The notes under the pieces are model-generated. The model saw nothing but the letters and a program-made list of their open reading frames with translations. It searched no databases and was not told the DNA's origin. A stretch of 64,000 nucleotides of DNA from contig NZ_JAMFTH010000001.1 of the NCBI RefSeq assembly GCF_024195295.1, positions 1,550,001 to 1,614,000 of the forward strand. Reading direction: 5' to 3'. The stretch's first letter is position 1; each line of letters begins with the position of its first letter. Shown piece after piece: positions 29,372 to 38,308 of this stretch. The translations under genes and the position numbers were made by a program. Source of the stretch: Gilvimarinus xylanilyticus. GTDB taxonomy: Bacteria; Pseudomonadota; Gammaproteobacteria; Pseudomonadales; Cellvibrionaceae.

Positions 29372-30412
29372 GTGAATACAGACAGTAAAAAAACCCACAG
29401 CCCAGTAAACACGGGCATTACACTAAACAGACGCTTCACCGCCGCCCCGATGATGGACTGGAGTGATCGCCATTGTCGGTATTTTTGGCGCCTGCTGAGT
29501 AAAAACGCGGTGCTGTACACCGAGATGGTCACCACCGGTGCGTTGCAGTTCGGTGACCGGGAGCGCTTTTTGCGCTTTGATCCGGCCGAGCAGCCGGTAG
29601 CGCTGCAACTGGGCGGATCGGACGCCCAGGCGCTGGCCGAGTGTGCCGAATGGGCCGAGCAATGGGGCTATAACGAGGTCAACCTGAACTGCGGCTGTCC
29701 GTCGGATCGGGTGCAAAGTGGCCGCATTGGCGCCTGTTTGATGGCCGAGCCCGAGCTGGTGCGCGATTGCATGGGCGCCATGACCGAACGGGTCAAGATT
29801 CCCGTTACCGTAAAACACCGTATCGGCATCGACGATATGGACGACTACGACGGTTTAATGAATTTTGTCGATACGGTCGCCCAGAGCGGCTGCACGACCT
29901 TTATTGTGCATGCCCGCAAGGCCTGGCTGCAGGGCTTAAGCCCCAAAGAAAATCGCGATGTGCCGCCGCTGGATTATGAGCTGGTGGCCCGTATAAAGCG
30001 CGAGCGGCCGGATTTAGAGATTATCATCAACGGTGGCATTAAAACCCTTGAGCAGTGCAATACCCTACTTCAGGACGTAGACGGCGTGATGCTGGGGCGG
30101 GAAATTTACGCCAACCCCATTTTACTCGCAGGGGTGGACCAAGCGCTTTACGGCGACACGGCGCCCGCTCCCAGCCGCTTGCAGGTCATGCAGGCCTTTA
30201 TGCCCTATATGCAGGCGGAACTTGAGCGCGGCACGCGCCTCAACCAAATGACCCGACATATTTTGGGTTTGTATCAGGGTTTGCCCGGAGCACGGGCTTT
30301 TCGCCGCATAATCAGCGAAAATGCCCACAAGAAAGGTGCGGATTTAACAGTGGTTCAGCAGGCTCTGGCCGCCGTGGAGCCAGACGCAAACGCTTTGCCC
30401 CGCCCTCTTTAA
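29372..30412 (+). CDS. dusA: tRNA-dihydrouridine synthase A
   Basis: Flavin enzyme reducing uridines in the D-loop of tRNA (U20/U20a for DusA). The 346 residues contain the FMN-barrel opening FTAAPMMDWSDRHCR, the catalytic Cys109 in NLNCGCPSD, VTVKHRIGIDD near 147, and NGGIKT with DGVMLGR. The wording matches DusA rather than DusB or DusC. The start is GTG at 29372, without a clear Shine-Dalgarno. An integrase remnant lies just upstream. Confidence 0.95.
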   Translation: MNTDSKKTHSPVNTGITLNRRFTAAPMMDWSDRHCRYFWRLLSKNAVLYTEMVTTGALQFGDRERFLRFDPAEQPVALQLGGSDAQALAECAEWAEQWGYNEVNLNCGCPSDRVQSGRIGACLMAEPELVRDCMGAMTERVKIPVTVKHRIGIDDMDDYDGLMNFVDTVAQSGCTTFIVHARKAWLQGLSPKENRDVPPLDYELVARIKRERPDLEIIINGGIKTLEQCNTLLQDVDGVMLGREIYANPILLAGVDQALYGDTAPAPSRLQVMQAFMPYMQAELERGTRLNQMTRHILGLYQGLPGARAFRRIISENAHKKGADLTVVQQALAAVEPDANALPRPL

Positions 30413-30661
30413 CGTTTACAATACCGCCTCTGAGGTTTTTGGGGTTACCGCGGCCACCCTATCGGGTAGCACATAGGGCCTAAGTTGCCCCCCACCATGC
30501 CTGATGACAGGCTGAGAGCGCCGGGCTCAAACACAAAGCTCCGTACCAGAGTGTTGAACAACCCCTGACATGCCTAAGGTGTTCAACAGCCTGCGAGAGA
30601 GAGCAACCGGAACGGCCGCACGCGAGTAGTACCTTTGAATACACTATTTAGGAGCCAAACA

Positions 30662-31621
30662 GTGAGCAGTAAACTCGAACAACTCAAGCAAATGACCGAC
30701 GTGGTTGCCGATACCGGCGACATTGAAGCGATTAAACTGTACAAGCCACAAGACGCCACCACCAACCCCTCTTTGCTGCTTAAAGCCGCGCAACTGCCGG
30801 GCTATAAGTCTCTGTTGGATGCCTGCATTAGCGCCGCGCAAAAAGAAGGTGGCAGCTCGGACGAGCAGCTGAAATACGCTTGCGACCACTTGGCGGTGGC
30901 CATTGGCTGCGAAATCCTGAAACTGGTACCCGGCCGTATTTCTACCGAAGTAGACGCGCGTTTGAGCTTTGACACCAACGCCAGCATCGACAAGGCCCAC
31001 CACCTGATCGATTTGTACCAGCAAAACGGCATTGATAAGTCTCGTGTACTGATCAAACTGGCCTCAACCTGGGAAGGTATCCGCGCCGCCGAGCAGCTGG
31101 AAAAAGAAGGTATCAACTGTAACCTGACCCTGCTGTTTGGTTTTAACCAGGCCGCCGCCTGTGCCGATGCCGGGGTATTTTTGATCTCGCCTTTCGTGGG
31201 CCGCATTCTGGACTGGTACAAAAAAGCCACCGGCGAAGACTACACCTCTGAGACCGATCCGGGTGTTAAGTCTGTGCGTCACATCTACAACTACTACAAG
31301 CAGCACAACTACGATACTGTGGTTATGGGTGCAAGCTTCCGCAACACCGGCGAAATTGAAGCCTTGGCTGGCTGCGACCGCTTGACCATCAGCCCGCAGT
31401 TGCTGAAAGAGCTGGACGAAGACACCGGCTCGTTGGAGCGCGTATTGTCGCCCAGCAACACTGGCGAAAGCATCGACAAGCTGATCGATACCGAAAGCTC
31501 TTTCCGCTTTGGCATGAACGACGACGCCATGGCAACCGAGAAGCTGGCCGAAGGTATTCGCAACTTCGCGATTGACCAAGTTAAGCTGGAAGACCTGCTG
31601 AAAGAGCTGGCCAGTGCTTAA
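30662..31621 (+). CDS. tal: transaldolase
   Basis: Transfers a dihydroxyacetone unit in the non-oxidative pentose phosphate pathway. The 319 residues show the family start [30 protein letters not shown] near 31, the Schiff-base Lys132 in VLIKLAST, and [10 protein letters not shown] near 230. The GTG at 30662 is preferred over an in-frame ATG 27 bases upstream because TTTAGGAG precedes it at the right distance. The TerB-like gene begins eight bases before its end. Confidence 0.96.
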   Translation: MSSKLEQLKQMTDVVADTGDIEAIKLYKPQDATTNPSLLLKAAQLPGYKSLLDACISAAQKEGGSSDEQLKYACDHLAVAIGCEILKLVPGRISTEVDARLSFDTNASIDKAHHLIDLYQQNGIDKSRVLIKLASTWEGIRAAEQLEKEGINCNLTLLFGFNQAAACADAGVFLISPFVGRILDWYKKATGEDYTSETDPGVKSVRHIYNYYKQHNYDTVVMGASFRNTGEIEALAGCDRLTISPQLLKELDEDTGSLERVLSPSNTGESIDKLIDTESSFRFGMNDDAMATEKLAEGIRNFAIDQVKLEDLLKELASA

Positions 31622-32075
31622 TCGCATCGCCCGCTTTTTTGAGAGCCGTCTGTCTAAGACAGACGGCGACTCTGCCGCCCTGACCGACGATGAGAAACAC
31701 ATGGCCGCCGCTGCCCTATTAATGGAAGTGGCCGCGACCGACCGAGTGTTTGACGACGCCGAGCTGACAGCGTTTAAAGATATTCTGGCCGAGGTGTACG
31801 GCTTGTCGTCTGAGGAAGTCGATGAACTGCAAACCCGCGCCCAGCAAAAGCAGGAAGATGCGACCTCGCTGTTTCAGTTTACCCAACTGATCAACGATCA
31901 CTTTTCCCACGAGGAGAAGTTCGTACTGGTAAGATCGATGTGGCAGGTGGCTTACGCCGATGGCGACTTGGATAAGTACGAAGAGAACCTGATTCGCCGC
32001 GTGGCCGAGCTGATTTATTTATCTCACACCGACTTTTTAGTGGCCCGTAACCAGGCCCGAGACGAGCGCGGCTAA
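31614..32075 (+). CDS. TerB-like protein
   Basis: A 153-residue helical protein of the TerB/tellurite-resistance-like family. The recognisable parts are [19 protein letters not shown], in which the acidic cluster may bind metal, and the second half [19 protein letters not shown]. No other ter gene lies nearby, so tellurite resistance is not implied; single TerB-like genes are common and of uncertain role. The start overlaps the tal stop by eight bases. Confidence 0.8.
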   Translation: MLNRIARFFESRLSKTDGDSAALTDDEKHMAAAALLMEVAATDRVFDDAELTAFKDILAEVYGLSSEEVDELQTRAQQKQEDATSLFQFTQLINDHFSHEEKFVLVRSMWQVAYADGDLDKYEENLIRRVAELIYLSHTDFLVARNQARDERG

Positions 32076-32103
32076 ACACCGCGTTTGTCGATCGACCTGC
32101 GGG

Positions 32104-32592
32104 TTATTGATCCCCTTCCAGCATATTGACCAGATCGGTAAAAGTCTCTTGGTTTTCTCGGTTCAGTCCCATCAATACCCGGTGAGCCTCGATGACCTTA
32201 TGCTTTATCTGTTCGTCGTTATCGGTAATTTCAGGCGCGAGTGGTTGGGTGGCTTCGACCGGCTTATCCAGTTCGCCCACAATGGTAAAGATATCCGCAA
32301 ACCCCATGGTATCGAGAATGCGATTAATACTGGAATTGGTGGATAAGATCACCGGGCGGGCACTGACTCGCTCCTCACCCAGAATAGAAATTTTCGCCAT
32401 CAGGCCCAAAGTCGTACTGTCGATAGCTTCGGCGTCGGATAAATCGAACAATACGCCGCTGAAATTCTCGCGGGCAAACATATCGTCGATAAACTGATCA
32501 AACGAAATACAAAGGGTCAGGCGAACATCACCCACCATTTTTATCACAAAAACACCGGCGTGATCGGCAACCAGAATCTGGCCAGGTCGCAT
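32104..32592 (-). CDS. STAS-domain anti-anti-sigma factor (HsbA-like)
   Basis: A 162-residue protein with a STAS domain in its first ~100 residues, seen in FVIKMVGDVRL and GVLFDLSDAEAIDSTTLGL. Ser59 (DSTTLG) is the expected phosphorylation site. A C-terminal extension of ~60 residues is mainly helical. The ATG at 32592 lies two bases after the stop of the REC-PP2C gene, whose product would dephosphorylate it. In Pseudomonas the matching HsbR/HsbA pair sways motility and biofilm formation through partner switching. Confidence 0.82.
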   Translation of the reverse strand: MRPGQILVADHAGVFVIKMVGDVRLTLCISFDQFIDDMFARENFSGVLFDLSDAEAIDSTTLGLMAKISILGEERVSARPVILSTNSSINRILDTMGFADIFTIVGELDKPVEATQPLAPEITDNDEQIKHKVIEAHRVLMGLNRENQETFTDLVNMLEGDQ

Positions 32593-32594
32593 GG

Positions 32595-33782
32595 CTAAAA
32601 ACCTCGGGTAATGGTCAATATCGCGATATCGTCGGGCGTGTCGTTGACATCGGCAACGCCTAAAGCATCGCACACCCTGTCTAAATTCTGCGCCTTTTGC
32701 GCCATTAATTCCAGTAAAACGCTTTCTTTTTTCTGCAAAGTGGGCGCATCAAGAATTTCCAGTACACCGTCGGAGAAACACACCAAAGAAAACTGCTCGG
32801 GTAGCTGGCAAGAATGCACTTGCCACTGGATGTCTTTGAATATTCCCACCGGTTTACCACTGCCGGGTAAAAACTTTGCCTCGCCATCAACCACCAGAAT
32901 AGGCATGGGCAGATGCCCGGCCACCACATAGCGCATTTGCCCGGTATGGGTATCGATAACCCCCACAAAAAAGGTCAGATGATGATTGAGGCTGGTTTCA
33001 TTAATCTCGCGATTAATGTCCGCCAGCATTTCCCCGGTACCGGCTTCAAAGGATTCCTCCGTGCTGAACAACCCTTCTTCACGCACCATACGGCTGACCA
33101 AATGTTTAAGCCAAATGGTGACAAACGCCGACGAGGCACCGTGCCCCGATACATCCGCCAGATAGAACGCCAGATAACGGCGCCCCACATGAGCATAATC
33201 GACAAAGTCACCGCTTAAATAGAGCGATGGGGCAATATGGTGGGCAATGGAATACCCCTCGGCGGTTTGCTGGGGAGTGGGCAGTAAACGCCGCTGAACT
33301 TGTCGCCCGGCTACCTGATCGCGCTCGAGAACGCGCAAGTTCTCGCGCAGCCCTTTGTTGGCGAACTCCAGCTTTTCGCGGTATTTTTTATTCTGCGCCA
33401 ACAGATCACAGCGCTCCAGTGCCTTTTCCACCGAATGGACCAGCACTTCCATATCCACTATGGGTTTAATTAAGTAATCGCAGGCGCCCAAGCGCAGAGC
33501 CGAAACCACATCACTCATCACCCCGGCGCCGGAAATGACAATCACCGGTATTTCCGAGGAGATCTCATGCAGACGCTGGAGTACCGCCAAACCGTCCATA
33601 GAAGGCATTCGCAGATCGGTAATCACCAAATCTATGCCGCCGCGCGCGTAGAGAGCCAAGCCGGTGGGACCATCTTCCGCCTCAACCACGCCATAGCCGC
33701 TGTCTTCTAAAAAGGCAGCGATGCTGTGTCTGACAGGTTTGTCGTCATCGATAATGAGGAGCGTGTGACTGGTATCGGTCAT
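32595..33782 (-). CDS. response regulator with PP2C-type phosphatase (HsbR-like)
   Basis: A 395-residue protein. The N-terminal receiver domain has Asp12/13 (LLIIDDDKP) and the phosphoacceptor Asp56 in DLVITDLRMP, with Lys in the PI segment IKPI near 105. A coiled coil near 120-165 leads to the PP2C/SpoIIE phosphatase, with LSGDFVDY, ADVSGHGASSAF and, close to the end, TPDDIAILTI giving the metal Asp residues. The ATG at 33782 fits the receiver start. It forms an operon with the STAS gene, which is the likely substrate. Confidence 0.88.
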   Translation of the reverse strand: MTDTSHTLLIIDDDKPVRHSIAAFLEDSGYGVVEAEDGPTGLALYARGGIDLVITDLRMPSMDGLAVLQRLHEISSEIPVIVISGAGVMSDVVSALRLGACDYLIKPIVDMEVLVHSVEKALERCDLLAQNKKYREKLEFANKGLRENLRVLERDQVAGRQVQRRLLPTPQQTAEGYSIAHHIAPSLYLSGDFVDYAHVGRRYLAFYLADVSGHGASSAFVTIWLKHLVSRMVREEGLFSTEESFEAGTGEMLADINREINETSLNHHLTFFVGVIDTHTGQMRYVVAGHLPMPILVVDGEAKFLPGSGKPVGIFKDIQWQVHSCQLPEQFSLVCFSDGVLEILDAPTLQKKESVLLELMAQKAQNLDRVCDALGVADVNDTPDDIAILTITRGF

Positions 33783-33967
33783 TACTGTACCCGTGATGCC
33801 ATAGTGGCTTGTGGCCCGCATCACACTTATAGGTTTAGCGGTGAAAGCTGGGGCCTTGCACAATGGCGCATAACAGTACTCCCTTATACCCCTTCACGCA
33901 AGGTCTGTGGTATTCACGGTCGTTCGCTGCTACTCTTGAAAAAACCAATAAAGATCAGGAACTGAGT

Positions 33968-34276
33968 ATGAGCATTTCTGACAAGTCCTACCACGAAAAA
34001 CGCGATTTTATCCGAATGAAAATCGACGCTCCGCTAGAGGCAACCCTGACGGGCGATATGGGCACTTACAGTGGCGCCTGTACCGAGCTAAGCGGAGGCG
34101 GAATGCAAGTTCTGCTGGACACCGCCTTAGTAGAGGGCAGTGAGTGGGAGGTAAATATTACCTCTGAGCACGGCCACAGCCCGCAACTAAGGGCTATCGT
34201 GAAAATTGTGCGGGTAGAGGAAAAAACCGACGCCGGCTATCCGACCGGATTCCAGATTACCGAAGTCATTAACTAG
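33968..34276 (+). CDS. PilZ-domain protein
   Basis: A 102-residue single-domain protein. It has the c-di-GMP-binding pattern: KRDFIRMK with Arg12 and Arg16, then ELSGGGMQV (residues 40-48), where the usual Asp of DxSxxG is Glu. The ATG at 33968 follows AGGA at good distance; an open extension of 35 codons upstream looks untranslated. It diverges from the HsbR-like gene, so a signalling link to c-di-GMP output is plausible. Confidence 0.82.
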   Translation: MSISDKSYHEKRDFIRMKIDAPLEATLTGDMGTYSGACTELSGGGMQVLLDTALVEGSEWEVNITSEHGHSPQLRAIVKIVRVEEKTDAGYPTGFQITEVIN

Positions 34277-34318
34277 TGAGCTAGACCCCGCGCGTCAATA
34301 GGCCGGGGCAGACTGAGA

Positions 34319-35104
34319 TTAAAAATCGTCGAAGTCGTCCAACCCACTGCCGAACTCGTCTTCTACCTCGCCATCGTTAATCAAATATTCGCGGCGCTGC
34401 AGGTAGATATCACGAAACAAGGTGTACTTGTCGGCGCCGATATCCTGCTCAAGGCTCAGCAAACGAGCGCGGGTGTCCACCAGCTCGGCCACTTTTATTT
34501 CATAACTGGTGCGGGTGTGACCAATATAGGTTTTAGGGTCGGTAAACCAATCCACCGGAGTTGCCGCAGCGTCGCGCAGAGTGCGGGGACCAAACACGGG
34601 CAGTACGATATAGGGGCCGTCGGAGACACCCCACGCTGCTAGGGTTTGGCCAAAGTCTTCCCCCTCGGCACGGTTGAGCCCCATATGCGCGGCGACATCG
34701 AAAATACCCGCGACCCCCAGGGTCGAATTAATTAAGAAACGCCCCGTATCTTTACCCGCCTGGCCAAACTTTGCCTGGAGTAAATCGTTAAAAACATTGC
34801 GCACTTCCAGCAGGTTGTAAAACACGTTGCTCACCCCCTGACGCAGGGGGCTGGGCGTCACTTTGACATACCCCTTAGCCACCGGCTTGATGACATAGCG
34901 ATCAGCGGTGTCATTAAAGGCGAACATGGCGCGGTTAAAGTCTTCCCAAGGGTCCTGCGGATCTTGGGTTTGGGCCGCAGCGCCACCGGCACTAAGCGCG
35001 ATTACCAGCGCCAAAACACCCAAAAACCCTTTAAAGCAAAAGCTAAAGGGTTGGCTTGAGCCGGAGCACAAAACAAAACGGTAGGAAGTCATCCTGTTTT
35101 CCAT
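34319..35104 (-). CDS. mlaA: MlaA/VacJ family protein
   Basis: The outer-membrane part of the Mla system, which removes mislocated phospholipids from the outer leaflet. The family core is clear: DPWEDFNRAMFAFND near 55, then NVFYNLLEVRNVFNDLLQ, DTGRFLINSTLGVAGIFDVA and EDFGQTLAAWGVSDGPYIVLPVFGP. The 261 residues have an N-terminal hydrophobic stretch that ends GGAAAQ without a lipobox Cys, so this homologue seems to be exported but not lipidated. The ATG at 35104 is preferred to an upstream TTG at 35125. No other mla gene is near. Confidence 0.88.
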   Translation of the reverse strand: MENRMTSYRFVLCSGSSQPFSFCFKGFLGVLALVIALSAGGAAAQTQDPQDPWEDFNRAMFAFNDTADRYVIKPVAKGYVKVTPSPLRQGVSNVFYNLLEVRNVFNDLLQAKFGQAGKDTGRFLINSTLGVAGIFDVAAHMGLNRAEGEDFGQTLAAWGVSDGPYIVLPVFGPRTLRDAAATPVDWFTDPKTYIGHTRTSYEIKVAELVDTRARLLSLEQDIGADKYTLFRDIYLQRREYLINDGEVEDEFGSGLDDFDDF

Positions 35105-35190
35105 GGAATAGGTGGTTGGATTCAACCAAAAATGAATGATGGTTCATATTTTAGCGAATCCGCCTGAGCAATACAATCAAAGCGCGTCAA

Positions 35191-35643
35191 TCAATCGTCG
35201 CTTTCGCCGTCACAGCGGAACTGCATCACTAACACTGTCCCTTGTTTGTCAGATTTATAGGCTTCTGTTACCAAATTCGCCACCCGTGGAGCACACCGAG
35301 CGGCAGCTTGCTGAGCTATCGAGTAACGCGCTTGAACTAAGCTTAGAGGATCGGATACGGTCTGCTTAAAACCAAACCCCTTTTCCCCCATCGCCTCTTG
35401 GGAGGTTGGCGTGATATTGGCAGGCGCGGTATCGGCAGACCTGGGCTCATCGCTTCCCCCCAAGTTCGCCAACCAGCCATTTAACCCTTCATCGCGATAA
35501 TCGCATTCCGAAATACGATTGACCGCGTCATTGGATTCGATCATATCCACAGCCGGCTCGCATTCGGCCCGCTCGGCGCGGGCCCCAATGCTGACCAGAG
35601 CCAGTATCAGCGTCAGGCTCAGTGTTTGCAGACGATTTGACAT
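35191..35643 (-). CDS. hypothetical exported protein
   Basis: A 150-residue protein with a signal peptide (about residues 1-23, ending ARA). The mature part has five Cys and no known motif. Its ATG shares one base with the stop of the porin gene, so it is the second gene of that unit and probably under the same Pho-type control. I do not recognise a family. Confidence 0.65.
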   Translation of the reverse strand: MSNRLQTLSLTLILALVSIGARAERAECEPAVDMIESNDAVNRISECDYRDEGLNGWLANLGGSDEPRSADTAPANITPTSQEAMGEKGFGFKQTVSDPLSLVQARYSIAQQAAARCAPRVANLVTEAYKSDKQGTVLVMQFRCDGESDD

Positions 35644-36548
35644 TAAAACTTCAGCTCCATCCCCACGCCCAGATAGTTATCATCGCGAATCACATCGTCT
35701 TCATTGTTAGTGTAGTAGACAAACGCTCGGGTGCGCTTATCGAACTTGTAGTCGCCGCCAATACTGAACGTCTCGCGGCCCTCTACCTTAATATCGGATT
35801 GGCCGTATTGGGTTTTAAAAATCCACTTATCAGTCAGCTTCCACTGCAGTGAGGCAAAATAGCCGTTGCCCTCGTTGGTCTGTTGCTCGTACTTCTCCCA
35901 GGCGGCGCCCAGCATAACCGCGCCCAGGGTATAGGAGCTTACCAAGCGCAGGGTTTTCTGATCTTCGACATTCTCTTCAATGTCCCGATCGACCGCCGCC
36001 GCTAAATACAAGCCATTATTGTCGTAGGCCAGCGAGGTCGACCAGCCGTCGATACCATCGGTTTCCTTGGTTACATAAGCCGCTTTGGCAGTTAGCGGCC
36101 CCCAGGATTTGGGGCTAACATACTGCACCACGTTCTTGCTGCGGTTTTCACCGGCAAAAATATTGCGGATATCGCCCTCGAGGTCATTAAACAGATCCAC
36201 CTTTGAAGCCGAGGTTTTCAACGGCGAATCGTAAACACCGCCCATTAAGGTGCCATAGCGGGTTTGCAGCCCCAAATAAATGTTGCGCTGGGTGAGGGTT
36301 TGGCCGTCTTTATCGCCATCGTCCACACTGGTTTCGTACTCGAGCCGGTAAATCACCAGCACGTCCTCGGCAATGGCGTTATCGCCCATTAAGCCAATGC
36401 GCGACGAATTACTCTGCAGTTCGATCTCGCGGTCGCCGGCTTCATCGGCGTGTTGCAAAGCCACATTAGCCTTACCATATAGGGTAACGGCGCCCGCCGA
36501 CTGTCCCACCAATGCCAGAGCTGCAACCCCTAAAATCTTTTTTTGCAT
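35643..36548 (-). CDS. outer-membrane porin
   Basis: A 301-residue Gram-negative porin with a signal peptide (1-20) ending SAGA and a mature start VTLYGKANVALQHAD, which is typical of trimeric 16-strand porins. Other family marks are SSRIGLMGDN near 50, NIYLGLQTRYGTLMGGVYDSP near 100, and a C-terminal LGVGMELKF ending in Phe for BAM recognition. The ATG at 36548 was chosen for its signal peptide. A Pho box lies about 50 bases upstream, so phosphate starvation probably induces it. Confidence 0.88.
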   Translation of the reverse strand: MQKKILGVAALALVGQSAGAVTLYGKANVALQHADEAGDREIELQSNSSRIGLMGDNAIAEDVLVIYRLEYETSVDDGDKDGQTLTQRNIYLGLQTRYGTLMGGVYDSPLKTSASKVDLFNDLEGDIRNIFAGENRSKNVVQYVSPKSWGPLTAKAAYVTKETDGIDGWSTSLAYDNNGLYLAAAVDRDIEENVEDQKTLRLVSSYTLGAVMLGAAWEKYEQQTNEGNGYFASLQWKLTDKWIFKTQYGQSDIKVEGRETFSIGGDYKFDKRTRAFVYYTNNEDDVIRDDNYLGVGMELKF

Positions 36549-36598
36549 GTGCTTTTCACCCCTAAATGACAATTCAGTGTCACTACGGTTAATTTTTA

Positions 36599-36616
36599 AT
36601 GACAGTTTAATGACAA
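36599..36616 (-). promoter_or_regulatory. Pho box (PhoB site) upstream of the porin
   Basis: On the minus strand the site reads TTGTCATTAAACTGTCAT, two TGTCAT repeats 11 bases apart, the standard Pho-box layout. It begins about 50 bases from the porin ATG, close enough to stand in for a -35 region. A further TTGTCAT lies at 36566-36572. Confidence 0.75.
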
Positions 36617-36719
36617 CAGCGCCGCATACTGAGGGCAAAATGTTTCAGTATTGTGACAATAGCTATCTTATTTTGAAATGTCGGCACCACCGTCACCTAC
36701 TGCAAGCATAGCCTCAGTT

Positions 36720-37466
36720 TTACGGTTTAGCCCATAAAATATCCCGCGTTTGCAGGTCTGCGAGCAAGTCGGAGGCAAAGGGAAGCAACTGCGAGGGGGT
36801 GGGATGGGCAATTTCCGCAGCCAAGGTAGCCAACATCTGCTCGCCAGTACCGTCACCGGACTGTAATAATTTGATAAACCTCAAAGTAATCTCATTGGAG
36901 AGCATAAACTCCACTCGATCGGCGCGGTTGCGATACACTAGTAGAAAAGTCATAGCATCCGGGGCCTCTGAGGGCTGAAAGTCTCGCCCTAACAAATGCA
37001 CCGGATAGCGATAGCTAAGGCACCACAACAAAGGCGAGACCTGAATCCGGTGCGACAACAGGCTATCCACCCTCTCCACCTCGGGCAGTTCGGCGATGGC
37101 GACGTCCAGAGCCAGTTCAACCCACTCATAGTGGGCGAGCTCAAGCAAAAACGGGGGGTCTGAGGGGGTTGGCGGGCGCTCTCGCTGCAGGTAGTGCAAA
37201 AACTCCTGGCTGATTTCTAAAAAATACGGGCTTTGACTGTGGTGGCGCTGGACAAAGTCCCGCACCAGGGCGTGCCACGCCGAGTCGGAGAGTATTTCCC
37301 GCAGGACGGGAAACCCGCCGGCGATAAAGCCTTCGATATTGTTGTAGATTAAATCGCGGTAGATAGTTAGGCGCCGCGCCTCAATATCGTCCGGAGCCGG
37401 CTGTCCATCTGGATCGCGTAAATACTTTGCAAACCGTGCCTGGAGGGTTTCGCCAGCGGTACTCAT
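36720..37466 (-). CDS. hvfC: HvfC/BufC-like RiPP maturation partner (DUF2063)
   Basis: A 248-residue protein of the DUF2063 family. The N-terminal helical domain is seen in LQARFAKYLRDPD, RLTIYRDLIYNNIEGFIAGGFPV and DFVQRHHSQSPYFLEISQEFLHYL. It acts with the DUF692 enzyme as the precursor-binding partner in maturation of bufferin-type copper peptides. The start overlaps the stop of the DUF692 gene (ATGA). It is the third gene of the hvfABC-type operon. Confidence 0.85.
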   Translation of the reverse strand: MSTAGETLQARFAKYLRDPDGQPAPDDIEARRLTIYRDLIYNNIEGFIAGGFPVLREILSDSAWHALVRDFVQRHHSQSPYFLEISQEFLHYLQRERPPTPSDPPFLLELAHYEWVELALDVAIAELPEVERVDSLLSHRIQVSPLLWCLSYRYPVHLLGRDFQPSEAPDAMTFLLVYRNRADRVEFMLSNEITLRFIKLLQSGDGTGEQMLATLAAEIAHPTPSQLLPFASDLLADLQTRDILWAKP

Positions 37467-38308
37467 GCCGGGGCCAGCTCGGGCTGAGCCTGATGCTGAT
37501 AGCGGCGAATCTGCCCCACTTCTGCCAGCAACTCCGGGATGGGGGGAAGGTTAAAATCGCGTTCAAGCAGTGTGGGAACAGGGCCAGACAGTTGGTAAAA
37601 GGTCTCCAGTAGCTGCCAAGCAGGCGCTTCTACCGGCGCGCCGTGGGTATCCACGCGCAGATCTTCGGCCTCGTGGTAGTGCCCGGCAATATGCGCGTAG
37701 GCCACCCGCTCGAGGGGCAAGCTGCGCAAAAAGGCGTCGGCATCGTAGCGGTGGTTAATGCTGTTGACCACAATATTGTTAATATCCAGCAGCAAGCTGC
37801 AATCGGCCTCGGCTACGACTTGGTTAATAAACTCGCTCTCGCTCATTTGCTGCCCCGGCGCGCAATAGTAAGAGGCGTTTTCTATGGCGATACGCTGCCC
37901 CAGAATATCCTGGGCCCGGCGAATACGGGCAGCCACCCGGTGCACAGAATCTTCGGTAAAGGGAATGGGCAACAAGTCATACAGCTGGCCCTCGTCGCTG
38001 CAAAAGCTTAAATGTTCAGAATAGCCGCGAATATTATGCTCGGTCATAAACCGTTTCACCGAACGCAGCAGATCTTCGTTAAGCGGATCGCGCGAACCAA
38101 TCGAGAGCGACAGCCCATGGCAGACAAAAGGGAAACGCTCGGTGTAGGCGCGCAGCTGTTTTGCCAAACGCCCGCCCACGCCTATCCAGTTTTCGGGCGC
38201 CACTTCCATAAAATTAATGCTGTCTGGCCCGACATCACTCAGGCCAGTTAAAAGGCTTCGGCGCAGGCCCAGGCCCGCACCGGAAACCTCGAAGCGATGC
38301 TCACTCAT
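37463..38308 (-). CDS. hvfB: HvfB/BufB-like multinuclear iron oxidase (MNIO, DUF692)
   Basis: A 281-residue TIM-barrel enzyme of the DUF692/MNIO family. It modifies Cys residues in a precursor peptide using an iron cluster. Family marks are FMEVAPENWIGVGG near 29, CHGLSLSIGS near 62, HLSFCS near 96, IENASYY near 143, LLDINNIVVN near 176 and VAYAHIAGHY near 206, together giving the His, Asp and Glu ligands. The ATG at 38308 overlaps the precursor stop (ATGA), which favours it over an ATG four codons earlier. Confidence 0.92.
   Translation of the reverse strand: MSEHRFEVSGAGLGLRRSLLTGLSDVGPDSINFMEVAPENWIGVGGRLAKQLRAYTERFPFVCHGLSLSIGSRDPLNEDLLRSVKRFMTEHNIRGYSEHLSFCSDEGQLYDLLPIPFTEDSVHRVAARIRRAQDILGQRIAIENASYYCAPGQQMSESEFINQVVAEADCSLLLDINNIVVNSINHRYDADAFLRSLPLERVAYAHIAGHYHEAEDLRVDTHGAPVEAPAWQLLETFYQLSGPVPTLLERDFNLPPIPELLAEVGQIRRYQHQAQPELAPA

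Noticed and set aside
31614-32075. Tellurite-resistance locus
   Set aside because: Only one TerB-like gene is present, with no terA, terC, terD or terZ nearby.
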